From Evansella halocellulosilytica (GTDB lineage Bacteria; Bacillota; Bacilli; Bacillales; Salisediminibacteriaceae): a stretch of 64,000 bases of DNA. The stretch spans positions 1,522,039 to 1,586,038 of the forward strand of contig NZ_NIST01000001.1 in NCBI RefSeq assembly GCF_002335745.1. Direction: 5' to 3'. Positions within the stretch are counted from its first letter, which is position 1. Every line of letters begins with the position of its first letter. This document shows positions 27,687-36,636 of the stretch, piece by piece. Below the pieces are notes generated by a model. That model saw only the letters and a program-made list of their open reading frames with translations, did no database searches and was not told where the DNA came from. The position numbers were made by a program, and so were the translations under genes.

Positions 27687-28307
27687 TTAGTAGGCGATAC
27701 CTACACGTGATTTTATATAATCGCTACTTTTTATCTGGTTAAATGTAAATTCTGCTGTATCCGGTACGGATATTTTAACTCCACCCTCCGGCAAAAAATT
27801 AATGTCTACACGATATTTACCTAAACTTTCTCCATCCGGCAAATACGTTGGACAGACAATAGTCCATTCGAGTGTTGATTGTTTAAGTATATAGTAAACC
27901 TTATGATGTTCTTTCGCTGCACGGGTTGACTTACGCTTTGATTCACTTGACTGATAACGCAGTGAATCTGGGGTGGTTCTACTTTGCAGGATACCTGCAG
28001 TTCCTATAGTTATAATTCGTTGTATACCTTCGTTTTCCATTGCTTCGATAATGAGTGGCATACTTTCTGATAAAGTAGTTGTCCCATCAGTATTAAGTGC
28101 ACTAATAACTACATCAATCCCATGCATTGCACGTACGATATCCTCTTTATTTAAAACATTACCTTGAATAATAGTTAAATTTTCATTATTTATTTGAATC
28201 TTCTCTGGAGTGCGAACTAATACAGTAACATGATGTCTGTCATGAAGGGCATAAGTAACTATTTGACCTCCAACTCGTCCAGTCGCACCTAAAATTAAAA
28301 TATTCAT
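27687..28307 (-). CDS. NAD(P)-binding protein, atypical SDR/NmrA-like
   Basis: 206 residues beginning MNILILGATGRVGGQIVTYAL, the glycine-rich dinucleotide motif of atypical SDRs (GxTGxxG). Then VLVRTPEKIQ, VISALNTDGTT and QSTLEWTIVCPTYLPDG follow, typical of NmrA/BVR-B-like proteins. The catalytic Tyr-x3-Lys of classical SDRs is not present in standard form. These proteins act as redox sensors or flavin/quinone reductases. AGGAGG before the start supports it. It is a single-gene unit. Confidence 0.82.
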   Translation of the reverse strand: MNILILGATGRVGGQIVTYALHDRHHVTVLVRTPEKIQINNENLTIIQGNVLNKEDIVRAMHGIDVVISALNTDGTTTLSESMPLIIEAMENEGIQRIITIGTAGILQSRTTPDSLRYQSSESKRKSTRAAKEHHKVYYILKQSTLEWTIVCPTYLPDGESLGKYRVDINFLPEGGVKISVPDTAEFTFNQIKSSDYIKSRVGIAY

Positions 28308-28410
28308 GAGAAAGAACCTCCTTTTAGGGATACAAATATTACCCTACACTATATCAGTTTTTTTCTATTCATAAAAAGCCGCAATTTTTTTGGAAAGAGC
28401 TAATAAAAAA

Positions 28411-28445
28411 GAAGTTAGTCTCTCCAAATATGAGAGACCAACTTC
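28411..28445 (+). terminator. terminator stem that is the insertion site of a group II intron
   Basis: GAAGTTAGTCTCTC (28411-28424) pairs with GAGAGACCAACTTC (28432-28445); TTTA follows and then the intron begins with GTGCGCCC at 28450. The T run appears to resume after the intron near 30335. Class C group II introns typically insert just after such stems. Confidence 0.75.
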
Positions 28446-28449
28446 TTTA

Positions 28450-30334
28450 GTGCGCCCAGCATGGGTGTAATCTATAGGGTGAAAGTCCCGAACCACGAAG
28501 GCAGAAGTAGTGGTTAGCCAAACGCAAGGGTGTCCATGGTGACGTGGAATCTGAAGGAAGCGAGCGGCAGACCTCCGGTCTGAGGAACACGAACTTCATA
28601 TGAGGCTAGGTATCACTGGATGAGTTTGCTAAACAAAACAAAGTCCGTTCTGCCGAAGGTGGTACAGAGTACATGAAGCAGATAGGTGGAGGGAAAGATT
28701 GCACTCTTACCTGGGGAGGCCTGGCTGTAACGCCAAGCTCACTTGGTAACCTATTTAGTGATAAATAGCTGAACAGTCAGGAGTCAGCAGAGGCCATAGT
28801 ACTTTGAATGATCTAGAGATCTAAGGGGCGGGCCGAATCATTTAAGAAGAATTAGCGCTTGGCGTACGTATTACTCAATGAAGCAGAAACATATAATCCT
28901 GCCTAATGGAGGACGTGGTGAATCCCACAGGGGACATAAGAAGGGCTGAGAGTAATACCACGCAAGAAGATGATCTAATTCACGTAGGAGATTGATAAGA
29001 ATGTTGGAACGAGTTCTATCACGGCAAAATTTAAATCGCGCACTCGAAAGAGTGGAGCGTAATAAAGGAAGTCACGGTGTAGATGGGATGAACGTACAAA
29101 ACCTACGACCTTATCTTCATGAACACTGGGCATCCCTGCGAGCTCAGCTCGAAAGTGGTACCTATCAACCTCCACCTGTTCGCCGAGTCGAAATCCCGAA
29201 ACCGAGTGGAGGTAAGAGGAAATTAGGAATCCCGACTGTGATAGACCGTTTCATACAACAGGCTATTGCACAAACACTGAGTGAGGCTTATGACCCAACA
29301 TTCTCCACCAAAAGTTTTGGGTTCCGACCAGACAAACGTGCTCACGACGCTGTTCGACAAGCTAGGGGGTATATTAAAGAGGGTTGTCGCTGGGTCGTGG
29401 ACATTGACCTAGAGAAATTCTTCGATAAGGTAAACCATGATAGATTAATGAGAACAATAAGTTATCGAGTGGATGACCCCATACTACTTAGGTTGATACG
29501 TAGGTATCTTCAATCTGGTGTGATGGAGAAAGGCCTTGTCAGTCCTAATACTGAAGGGACTCCGCAAGGAGGACCGCTTAGTCCCCTCCTGTCTAACATT
29601 GTTCTAGACGAACTTGACAAGGAACTGGAGGAAAGAGGTCTTGCCTTCGTACGCTATGCCGACGATTGTAATATCTACGTCCGCTCTAGAAGAGCAGGTG
29701 AACGGCTAATGGAAAGTATTACAACGCTAATTGAGAAGAAACACAAACTGAAGGTGAACAAAGAGAAGAGTGCAGTAGACCGACCATGGAGAAGAACATT
29801 CCTAGGCTTCACTTTCACCAACAACATTAAACAACCGAAAATTAGAGTATCCAAGCAAAGTATTCAACGTTTTAAACTGAGAATACGAAAACTCACCTCG
29901 AGGAAATGGTCAATTTCTATGGGGGAGAGGATAGAGAAAATCAACCGCTATCTGATCGGTTGGATGGGCTATTATCAACTAGCCGAAACTACCTCAGTCT
30001 TTAAAAGGATTGATGGTTGGCTTCGAAGAAGGTTGAGGATGATTCGATGGAAAGAGTGGAAGAAGATTAAAACGAAACAAAAGAATCTTAGGAAGCAAGG
30101 AATCAATGAACAACAGGCATGGGAGTGGGCTAATTCTAGACTAGGATACTGGCGTATAGCTAAAAGTCCTATATTAGATAGAGCCCTTGATAACCGATAT
30201 TGGAATAATCAAGGGCTTAAAAGTCTACTTTTGAGATATCAATCGTTACGTTGGACTTAAATGAAACCGCCGTGTACCGAACGGTACGCACGGTGGTGTG
30301 AGAGGTCGGGGGTTAGTCACCCCCTCCTACTCGA
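28450..30334 (+). mobile_element. group II intron, class C-like
   Basis: Starts with GTGCGCCCAGC (28450), shows the conserved intron block ATAGGGTGAAAGTCCCGAAC near 28477-28496, encodes a reverse transcriptase, and ends with a domain V-like hairpin at about 30263-30300 (CCGCCGTGTACCGAACGGTA and complement) and a domain VI-like stem before 30334. CGC in place of AGC in domain V and insertion behind a terminator both fit class C (IIC) introns such as those of Bacillus halodurans. The 3' end is uncertain by a few bases. Confidence 0.85.
29001..30260 (+). CDS. ltrA: group II intron reverse transcriptase/maturase (LtrA-like)
   Basis: 419 residues from the ATG at 29001; GGAG ten bases upstream favours it over a TTG at 28992. 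Reverse-transcriptase blocks run from about 20 to 290: GSHGVDGMN, RKLGIPTVIDR, KSFGFRPDKRAHDAV, WVVDIDLEKFFDKVNHD, GTPQGGPLSPLLSN and the active site VRYADDCNIY. The maturase (X) domain follows with YLIGWMGYYQLAE. No HNH endonuclease domain, as usual for class C. The protein helps splicing and copies the intron into DNA. Confidence 0.95.
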   Translation: MLERVLSRQNLNRALERVERNKGSHGVDGMNVQNLRPYLHEHWASLRAQLESGTYQPPPVRRVEIPKPSGGKRKLGIPTVIDRFIQQAIAQTLSEAYDPTFSTKSFGFRPDKRAHDAVRQARGYIKEGCRWVVDIDLEKFFDKVNHDRLMRTISYRVDDPILLRLIRRYLQSGVMEKGLVSPNTEGTPQGGPLSPLLSNIVLDELDKELEERGLAFVRYADDCNIYVRSRRAGERLMESITTLIEKKHKLKVNKEKSAVDRPWRRTFLGFTFTNNIKQPKIRVSKQSIQRFKLRIRKLTSRKWSISMGERIEKINRYLIGWMGYYQLAETTSVFKRIDGWLRRRLRMIRWKEWKKIKTKQKNLRKQGINEQQAWEWANSRLGYWRIAKSPILDRALDNRYWNNQGLKSLLLRYQSLRWT

Positions 30335-30362
30335 TTATTTTTTCTATTATTCACTTAGACTT

Positions 30363-31250
30363 TTATTTTACCCATTCATCAATCAATTCTTGATTCTCTT
30401 CAATCCATTTTCTAGCTCCATCAAGAGGGTCTTCGGTACTCTCTACATAGTCGATTAGTTCGCCAATTTCTTGGTCATCCATCTTCCAATTATTAAACCA
30501 CTCGCTCACTTCTGGATAATCATCTTCAAATCCATGTCTTGTTGCGTGGTGAATTTTTTCTACACCGCCGTAGATGTTTTGTGGGTCCTCTAGGAATTTT
30601 AAGTCATAACTGGAAAATACCCAGTGTGGAGTCCAAAGTGGTGCCACGATTGGTTCTTCATCTTCAACCGCATTTCCAATCTCAGCTAACATCGCAGGTT
30701 CAGAGCTTGGCAGTAGTTCAAACTCAAGATTATAATCTTCAATTAATTGTTCCGTCACTTCCATCGTACCTGCGCCAGAATCAAAACCAGTAATTTCTCC
30801 ATTAAAAAGTTCTTTATGCTCATTTAAATCTTCTATACTATTAACTTCTTCTAAATAGGCTGGAACAACAAGTCCTACTTTTGCATTATCAAACCAAGTA
30901 GATTCTGAGAAATTAACAGTATCTTGATATTGCTCTAAATAATTTGCATCTTGGACTGGTAACCATATTTCTAAGCTAGCATCTAGTTCACCACTTTCTA
31001 AAGCCTCCATCGTAAAACCCATTTCCAATAAGTTTAACTCCACGTTATAACCTTTATCTTCTAAAATTGCTTTCCACATATTTGTTACTGCAATATTTTC
31101 AGCCCAGCTAATTTGGGCAATCGTTATATCTTCTGCTTTTGTACCTTCTTGTTCACTACTTGTTCCATCACTAGCGTCTCCGCATGCTGTCAGTACAGCA
31201 ACTATTAGCAACGCTAATATTAAACTAAGTTCCTTTTTCCATTGGTGCAT
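30363..31250 (-). CDS. glycine betaine ABC transporter substrate-binding lipoprotein (OpuAC-like)
   Basis: 295 residues, ATG after AAAGGGGA. Lipoprotein signal ending in VLTAC (Cys23), acidic linker, then an OpuAC/ProX domain: IAQISWAENIAVTNMWKAIL at the start, LEIWLPVQDANY, and PLWTPHWVFSSYDLKFLEDP, supplying the tryptophans that cage the trimethylammonium group. It binds glycine betaine or a related compound outside the membrane. No ATPase or permease gene is adjacent, so the rest of the transporter must be elsewhere. It lies 175 bases behind the GbsR-type gene on the same strand, but has its own promoter and operator. Confidence 0.9.
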   Translation of the reverse strand: MHQWKKELSLILALLIVAVLTACGDASDGTSSEQEGTKAEDITIAQISWAENIAVTNMWKAILEDKGYNVELNLLEMGFTMEALESGELDASLEIWLPVQDANYLEQYQDTVNFSESTWFDNAKVGLVVPAYLEEVNSIEDLNEHKELFNGEITGFDSGAGTMEVTEQLIEDYNLEFELLPSSEPAMLAEIGNAVEDEEPIVAPLWTPHWVFSSYDLKFLEDPQNIYGGVEKIHHATRHGFEDDYPEVSEWFNNWKMDDQEIGELIDYVESTEDPLDGARKWIEENQELIDEWVK

Positions 31251-31288
31251 GTTGAAAATCCCCTTTTTCTATAATTTTATATATTACA

Positions 31289-31321
31289 AACGTTAAATAT
31301 GTTAAGAAAAAATTTAACGTT
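31289..31321 (-). promoter_or_regulatory. operator/promoter of the betaine-binding lipoprotein gene
   Basis: AACGTTAAAT (31289-31298) and ATTTAACGTT (31312-31321) form a perfect 10-base inverted repeat. On the minus strand TTAACA and TATATA lie 16 bases apart in and beside it, giving a plausible promoter overlapped by the operator. The arm sequence GTTAAAT is the same as in the betA operator. Confidence 0.55.
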
Positions 31322-31425
31322 ATAACTATGCTAACACATATCCTATCTTAGATGGGATATGTGAAACATTTTATTTGCTAGATAGTCTATAGCATATATA
31401 GAATACCTAATAACTTCTTTTCAAA

Positions 31426-31977
31426 TTAATCTTGCTGATCTTTTGGTAAAAACTCAAATATCTTACCATTTTTTATACTTGAAACTAAGTCTTCCAACCA
31501 GTGATAGTATGTTTTAGATTCTTCTAATTGATCATAGTATTTTTTTGCCTCAGCAACAGTTTCTGGTGTGCTAGTGGAATCCTTTATGGCATCTATTAAG
31601 TCTTTTTGTGCTTCCTCAATTGCTTCCATATTCATTTTTACTTCCCGTTCCCACATTTGACAATAAAACACCATAAATGAACGGAAGAAATTTTTCTCTG
31701 CTACATAGGTATGTTTCCTAGAACCGCGTGTAAATGTTTTTTTCACCATTTCTATTTCTTGCAGTTTGCGGACACTAGTACTCATACTCGGTTTACTCAT
31801 TTCAAGCTCTGTACGCATTTCATCAAGAGTCATTTGATCTTTAAAGTACATTGTTGCATATAAATTTGCAGCAGCTGGTGTTACACCATATAAATCCATT
31901 GTCTCTGCAATGGCACCAATGACTTTATCTTTTGCTTCTTCTATTTTGATTCTGGAATTTTCAGTAGGTTCACTCAT
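31426..31977 (-). CDS. gbsR: GbsR/MarR-type regulator of choline and betaine genes
   Basis: 183 residues, close to B. subtilis GbsR (180). The N-terminal winged helix (about 25-100: DLYGVTPAAANLYATMYFKD, LEMSKPSMSTSVRKLQEIEM and the wing FTRGSRKHTY) is followed by a helical dimer and sensing part with YCQMWEREVKMNMEAI and SKTYYHWLEDLVSSI. GbsR represses choline uptake and oxidation genes and is released by choline. It is divergent from betB and next to the betaine-binding lipoprotein, matching that role. Its own upstream region carries a copy of the presumed operator. Confidence 0.88.
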   Translation of the reverse strand: MSEPTENSRIKIEEAKDKVIGAIAETMDLYGVTPAAANLYATMYFKDQMTLDEMRTELEMSKPSMSTSVRKLQEIEMVKKTFTRGSRKHTYVAEKNFFRSFMVFYCQMWEREVKMNMEAIEEAQKDLIDAIKDSTSTPETVAEAKKYYDQLEESKTYYHWLEDLVSSIKNGKIFEFLPKDQQD

Positions 31978-32015
31978 AAAGTCACTCCTTCAATATAAAG
32001 TGAATTATATTAAAT

Positions 32016-32044
32016 GGTTTTAAAATATTTTTTACAAACTTTAT
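32016..32044 (-). promoter_or_regulatory. operator-like sequence upstream of gbsR
   Basis: Plus-strand bases TTTTAAAATATTTTTTACAA followed by ACTTTAT closely resemble the betB operator at 32196-32223 (TTAAATATATTTTTAACAAA and on). It lies 40 bases before the gbsR start, so autoregulation is plausible. Confidence 0.45.
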
Positions 32045-32160
32045 GTTACCGAATTCAGATGAAATGTCAAATGGAAAACGTCATTTTAACTAATTGCAAT
32101 GGCTATTAACTTCGTAATCAATTTTAGGTCTTTCTAAACTTTTATGTTATACAGTTATCT

Positions 32161-32223
32161 TTGACAGCCATAAAAAGACATGTTATCATTCGAAATATTA
32201 AATATATTTTTAACAAACTTAAT
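32161..32223 (+). promoter_or_regulatory. betB promoter and operator
   Basis: TTGACA (32161-32166) and TATCAT (32184-32189) are 17 bases apart, a strong vegetative promoter. Bases 32196-32223 start at the expected transcription start and match the betA operator in 23 of 28 positions. Repression by a roadblock just after the start point is expected. Confidence 0.7.
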
Positions 32224-32250
32224 ACATTTAAGAAATTGGAGTTGATAGAT

Positions 32251-33723
32251 ATGAATATAAAACAACAACAATACATTAATGGTAAGTGGGTAGGTGCAAA
32301 CTCAGGTAATACGCGTGAAATTATTAATCCTTTTAACCAGGAAGTGATTGCTACTGTCCCAGAAGGTGATGAATCTGATACAAAAGAAGCAATCGCTGCA
32401 GCAAGAGCAGCATTCGATAATGAAGAATGGTCTTCAACTCCAGCAACAGAGCGAGGGGCGATCGTAAGGAAGATTGCTGAATTAATAGAAAGAGATAAAG
32501 AAGAGCTTGCTAGATTAGAATCATTAGATACGGGTAAAACCGTAGAAGAAAGCCGTGGAGACATGGTTGATATTGCTGGCGTATTTCGTTATTATGCAGA
32601 GCTTGCAGATAAAAATGGCGGCGAGCTGATTGATTCTCCAGTGCCAAACTCTATTAGTAAAGTGGTTCACGAACCAGTAGGTGTTTGTGGTCAAATTACA
32701 CCGTGGAATTATCCATTACTTCAAGCGTCTTGGAAATTAGCTCCAGCACTTGCGACAGGAAATACGTTAATCATGAAGCCAAGTGAAATTACACCACTTA
32801 CTACTATAAAAGTATTCGAACTAATGGAAGAGGCGGGAGTGCCTGCTGGTGTTGCTAACCTAGTACTTGGTGCTGGTAACACGGTAGGTGCAGAATTATC
32901 TAGTAACACTGATGTGGACCTTATCTCCTTTACAGGTGGAATTGTTACTGGGAAGAAAATTATGCAAGCGGCTAGCAGTAACGTAAAGAAACTTGCACTT
33001 GAACTTGGCGGGAAAAACCCTAACATTATCTTTGCTGATGCAGATTTTGAGACAGCTGTTGACCAAGCATTAAACGGGGTATTCTTCCACGCAGGACAAA
33101 TCTGTTCTGCTGGTACAAGACTAATTGTAGAAGAAAGTATTCATGATGAGTTCGTTCATGCACTTGTTGAGCGAGTGAAAAAATTTAAGCTTGGAAGTGG
33201 ATTTGACGAAGATACACAAATGGGTCCACTTATTTCAGCTGAGCACCTTGTGAAAGTAGAAGAGTATGTTGAAACAGGTATTAAAGAAGGTGCTACATTA
33301 GCAGTTGGTGGAAACCGTCCAGAAGATCCAGAACTACAAGATGGATTTTTCTACCTACCGACTATTTTCACAGACTGCACAACAGACATGAGCATTGTTC
33401 AAGATGAAGCTTTTGGTCCTGTTATTACGGTTGAGAAATTCCGTTCAGAAGAGGAAGCAGTAAAGCTTGCTAATGACTCTATCTATGGACTGGCTGGTGG
33501 CGTTTGGACAAATGACATTGCAAAAGCTGAACGTTGTGTAGCAAAGATGCGCATGGGTACTGTTTGGATTAATGAATTCAACCTTTACTTCCCACATGCA
33601 CCATGGGGTGGATTTAAGCAGTCTGGGATTGGACGTGAACTAGGAAGACTAGGTATTGAAGAATATACAGAAACAAAGCATATCTTTCAAAACCTTAAAC
33701 CTGAACCTATTAACTGGTTCTAG
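32251..33723 (+). CDS. betB: betaine-aldehyde dehydrogenase
   Basis: 490 residues from the ATG at 32251, placed 9 bases after GGAG; an upstream in-frame start lies inside the promoter. Aldehyde-dehydrogenase hallmarks: GQITPWNYPLLQASWKLAPA, LELGGKNPNI with the general-base Glu, FFHAGQICSAGTRL with the catalytic Cys, and the tail PHAPWGGFKQSGIGRELG. The last motif and the neighbourhood of gbsR mark it as the betaine-aldehyde type, making glycine betaine with NAD in the cytoplasm. It completes the pathway begun by BetA at 19166. Confidence 0.93.
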   Translation: MNIKQQQYINGKWVGANSGNTREIINPFNQEVIATVPEGDESDTKEAIAAARAAFDNEEWSSTPATERGAIVRKIAELIERDKEELARLESLDTGKTVEESRGDMVDIAGVFRYYAELADKNGGELIDSPVPNSISKVVHEPVGVCGQITPWNYPLLQASWKLAPALATGNTLIMKPSEITPLTTIKVFELMEEAGVPAGVANLVLGAGNTVGAELSSNTDVDLISFTGGIVTGKKIMQAASSNVKKLALELGGKNPNIIFADADFETAVDQALNGVFFHAGQICSAGTRLIVEESIHDEFVHALVERVKKFKLGSGFDEDTQMGPLISAEHLVKVEEYVETGIKEGATLAVGGNRPEDPELQDGFFYLPTIFTDCTTDMSIVQDEAFGPVITVEKFRSEEEAVKLANDSIYGLAGGVWTNDIAKAERCVAKMRMGTVWINEFNLYFPHAPWGGFKQSGIGRELGRLGIEEYTETKHIFQNLKPEPINWF

Positions 33724-33882
33724 CTATCAATCTTGTGTTTTCTTTTTCTAGTAAGCGGGACTGTCCCGATATAAAGCAAATGGATTATCTTTCAATTAAC
33801 TGACTTGTTCTTTCGAAAGTATTGTGCTTGATTAGGATATTTGGCTTTTAAATCAAAAAATAGTGGATTTATATAGGATTAC

Positions 33883-33924
33883 AGGGGAAATCGGTTCATC
33901 ATTTATACGATTTCCTCTTTTTTT
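33883..33924 (+). terminator. betB terminator
   Basis: AGGGGAAATCG (33883-33893) pairs with CGATTTCCTCT (33908-33918), followed by seven T. A smaller CGGGAC/GTCCCG stem lies closer to the gene near 33758. Between here and the Zur sites only a short frame (33932-34050) without recognisable features is present. Confidence 0.75.
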
Positions 33925-34062
33925 ATGGAGTGATGGTGCAAATGTTTGGTATTAGAACTCTAGTAATTGTTCAATTAGGAATTCAGAACCTTTTATTAAT
34001 GAATGAAAATATAGTAAATGCGACTATGACTGATATGTTGTTCTTATAGTTTGATAAATAGG

Positions 34063-34102
34063 AATCATTACGATATAATGCAAATCGTAATGATTTCTAT
34101 TT
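34063..34102 (+). promoter_or_regulatory. Zur box(es) upstream of the Opp/Nik-type importer
   Basis: Bases 34082-34102 (AAATCGTAATGATTTCTATT and one more T) match the Bacillus 9-1-9 Zur consensus AAATCGTAAT-N-ATTACGATTT at 18 of 20 positions. A second, inverted copy overlaps it: ATCATTACGAT and ATCGTAATGAT form a large inverted repeat from 34064 to 34094. The sites lie immediately before the ribosome binding site. The consensus is quoted from memory of the published site. Confidence 0.7.
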
Positions 34103-34115
34103 AGGAGGAGTTCCC

Positions 34116-35687
34116 TTGAAAAAAAGTAATCTTTTATTATACATACAGAAGCAGAAACGTATATTTTCATTTGTTGCTTTGTACATGTTTATTAGTTTAC
34201 TAGCTGGTTGTGGTGGTTCAGACGCAGCAAGCGATGAGGATAGTAATGGAGAAGATAAACATATTCATTTTCTATACAATTTCTCGACAAATTCTTTGGA
34301 TCCACACGTCGATACTAGTTATGTTCCACTAAGAGCTGGAATTACCGAAACTTTAGTTCGTTTAGATGAAGAAAATTTAACAGTCGAGCCGTGGTTAGCG
34401 GAAGGCTGGGAAGGGGAAGATGGCATCAATTGGACTATTGAGCTTCGAGAAGATGTCTCCTTTCATAATGGTAGAGAGATGGATGCAGCCGCTGTAAAAG
34501 CTTCGTTGGAAAGAGCGATTGACGAAAGCGTCGCAATGAGAAATGCTTTGAAAATTGATGAGATCAAAGCTGACGGTCATACATTAGAAATCACAACAAC
34601 TGAACCTTTTCCAGAGTTTATATCAGAACTTGTAAATCCGAACGTTTCAATTATTGATGTGTCAGAAGAGGATGTTTTGAACAGACCAATAGGGACAGGG
34701 CCGTTTGAATTAGAAGAATTTGTACCAGGAAGTCGACTTGAGCTAACTCGCTATGATCATTATTGGGACGGGGCTAGTAACTTAGATGGAGTCACATTTT
34801 CTTTTAATGAAGATGCCAATGCGCGTTCTCTTGCGCTAAGATCTGGTCAAGTTGATATTGTGTATCGTCCAGAGGTTGAGAGCTTAGAAACTTTAGAACA
34901 AGAAGAAGGTATTCATGTAGAGTCAACGGCAACGTTTCGAGTTCATCAAATGACGATGAACGTGCAACGCGAAAGCTTGAAAGATGTGAATGTACGTCGT
35001 GCTGTTGATGCGTTAATTGATCGTCAAGAAATTGTCGACACTATTTTACTAGGGCATGCGGAAGTTGCTGTTGGTCCGTTTCTACCGAGTCTTCCATTTG
35101 CTCCAACATACGAGCAACGCCCAAGCGGTGCTGATGTCGCAGTCGAGTATTTGGAGGAAGCGGGTTATACACTTGAAAATGGAATGATGCAAAAGGATGG
35201 AGAACCTCTTACACTTACGCTTTTAACGTATCCGGCAAGAGCAGATCTCCCTCTAATTGCAGAAGTGTTTCAATCGGATGCGAAACAAATAGGTATCGAT
35301 GTAGAAATTAAACAAATTGATATTCCAGAAGAATATATGGCATCTAATCGTGATTGGGATATAGCTACTTATAGTAATTTGACGGCTCCTCGTGGAGATG
35401 CTGGATATTATTTAAATGCAACGTATCATCCAAAAGGAGCGCTCAACTTTAGTGGGGCCGAAGAAGAAGAACTTACGGAAATGATCGATGAACTTAATCA
35501 AACAGTTAACCAGGAAGAGAGAGCTATACTTGCGGAGCAAGCAGCAGACTATGTGAACGAGAACGTCATTAATTCATTTGTATTGCATCCATCGACAATT
35601 GTTGCTTATAACGACAATAAAGTGAAAAATTGGGAAACGACTCGAAGCGAATATTATATGATTACGAATAAACTGGATGTGAAGTAA
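34116..35687 (+). CDS. Opp/Nik/Cnt-family substrate-binding lipoprotein
   Basis: 523 residues, TTG start after AGGAGGAG. A basic N-terminus and hydrophobic stretch lead to LLAGCGGSD, with the lipidated Cys near residue 32. The remainder is a family 5 extracellular solute-binding protein: NSLDPHVDTSYVPLRAGITE, WTIELREDVSFHNGREMDAA, RPIGTGPFELEEF and NVRRAVDALIDRQEIV. Relatives bind nickel, peptides or metal-loaded opine metallophores (NikA, CntA). The Zur boxes point to a zinc complex. No metallophore biosynthesis genes (cntKLM type) are near, so the ligand could be an outside metallophore or a peptide. Confidence 0.85.
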   Translation: MKKSNLLLYIQKQKRIFSFVALYMFISLLAGCGGSDAASDEDSNGEDKHIHFLYNFSTNSLDPHVDTSYVPLRAGITETLVRLDEENLTVEPWLAEGWEGEDGINWTIELREDVSFHNGREMDAAAVKASLERAIDESVAMRNALKIDEIKADGHTLEITTTEPFPEFISELVNPNVSIIDVSEEDVLNRPIGTGPFELEEFVPGSRLELTRYDHYWDGASNLDGVTFSFNEDANARSLALRSGQVDIVYRPEVESLETLEQEEGIHVESTATFRVHQMTMNVQRESLKDVNVRRAVDALIDRQEIVDTILLGHAEVAVGPFLPSLPFAPTYEQRPSGADVAVEYLEEAGYTLENGMMQKDGEPLTLTLLTYPARADLPLIAEVFQSDAKQIGIDVEIKQIDIPEEYMASNRDWDIATYSNLTAPRGDAGYYLNATYHPKGALNFSGAEEEELTEMIDELNQTVNQEERAILAEQAADYVNENVINSFVLHPSTIVAYNDNKVKNWETTRSEYYMITNKLDVK

Positions 35688-35688
35688 A

Positions 35689-36636
35689 TTGCTGCGAATC
35701 GTCACTCGTAAATTCTTTGAAGTGCTAGTTTTCATATTATTGATTACTTTTGCTAGTTTTTTGTTTGTTCGATTAGCACCTGGTGACCCAGTGTTAACGA
35801 TATTAAATGTTGATGAATTATCAGTGAGCCAGGAACAAGTAGAACAATTGAGAGAGGAAATGGGGTTCAATAACCCCCTCCTCGTTCAATACGGGCATTG
35901 GCTTATGAACTTTGTTCAACTTGATTTTGGTTCGTCATATGTGACTGGACAACCTGTCATGGAAATGATCTTACGAGGTCTTCCTGCTACTCTTGAATTA
36001 ACGTTTGGAACCATGCTAGTGATGTTTTTGGTCGCTATTCCACTTGGATCTTTGTCCGCACTTTATCGAGATAGTTGGATCGACCAATTGAGTCGTATCC
36101 TTTCCATTATAGGAGCAGCAGTACCAAGTTTTTGGCTTGGTCTCATTTTTATTGACTTATTTAGCGTCCGTTTAAATTGGTTTCCTACCATGGGTAGGGA
36201 CGGCTACTCGACATTAATTTTGCCAGCATTAACACTTGGGTTAGCCATTTCGAGTGTTTATGTTCGCTTACTTCGATCTAGTTTACTAGATTCATTTAAT
36301 CAGGAATTTATCCGAGCAGGTAGAGCAAGAGGATTGCCTGAATATCGTATTTTCTTCGCTCACGCCTTTCGTTACAGCCTACCTCCTGTTATTACTGTTT
36401 TTGGTGTTAGTTTCGGAAGCTTAATAGGTGGAGTGGTTGTGATAGAAGTATTGTTCGCTTATCCTGGGATTGGTAAAATGGTCGTTGATGCGATTCGTCA
36501 ACGCGACTATCCTCTCATCCAAGGGTACATTTTAATTATGGCTGTGATCGTGTTTATCGTAAATACATGTGTGGATCTTTCTTACCGCTATTTAAATCCG
36601 GAACTGAAAATAAAAGAAAGAGAGTCAAAACGATGA
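35689..36636 (+). CDS. Opp/Nik-type ABC permease 1 (NikB/CntB-like)
   Basis: 315 residues, TTG start one base after the previous stop. Binding-protein-dependent permease with six hydrophobic segments; RLAPGDPVLTILNVDELSVS in the first loop is typical of DppB/NikB proteins, and the ATPase-contact EAA-like loop is RAGRARGLPEYRIFFAHAFR. It forms one half of the membrane channel with the next gene. Confidence 0.9.
   Translation: MLRIVTRKFFEVLVFILLITFASFLFVRLAPGDPVLTILNVDELSVSQEQVEQLREEMGFNNPLLVQYGHWLMNFVQLDFGSSYVTGQPVMEMILRGLPATLELTFGTMLVMFLVAIPLGSLSALYRDSWIDQLSRILSIIGAAVPSFWLGLIFIDLFSVRLNWFPTMGRDGYSTLILPALTLGLAISSVYVRLLRSSLLDSFNQEFIRAGRARGLPEYRIFFAHAFRYSLPPVITVFGVSFGSLIGGVVVIEVLFAYPGIGKMVVDAIRQRDYPLIQGYILIMAVIVFIVNTCVDLSYRYLNPELKIKERESKR

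Noticed and set aside
30261-30458. Frame continuing after the first intron reverse transcriptase
   Set aside because: It runs through domain V/VI of the intron and into the antisense of the lipoprotein gene, so it is not a gene.
33932-34050. Short frame before the Zur box
   Set aside because: About 40 codons, weak start signal, no recognisable sequence; likely chance.
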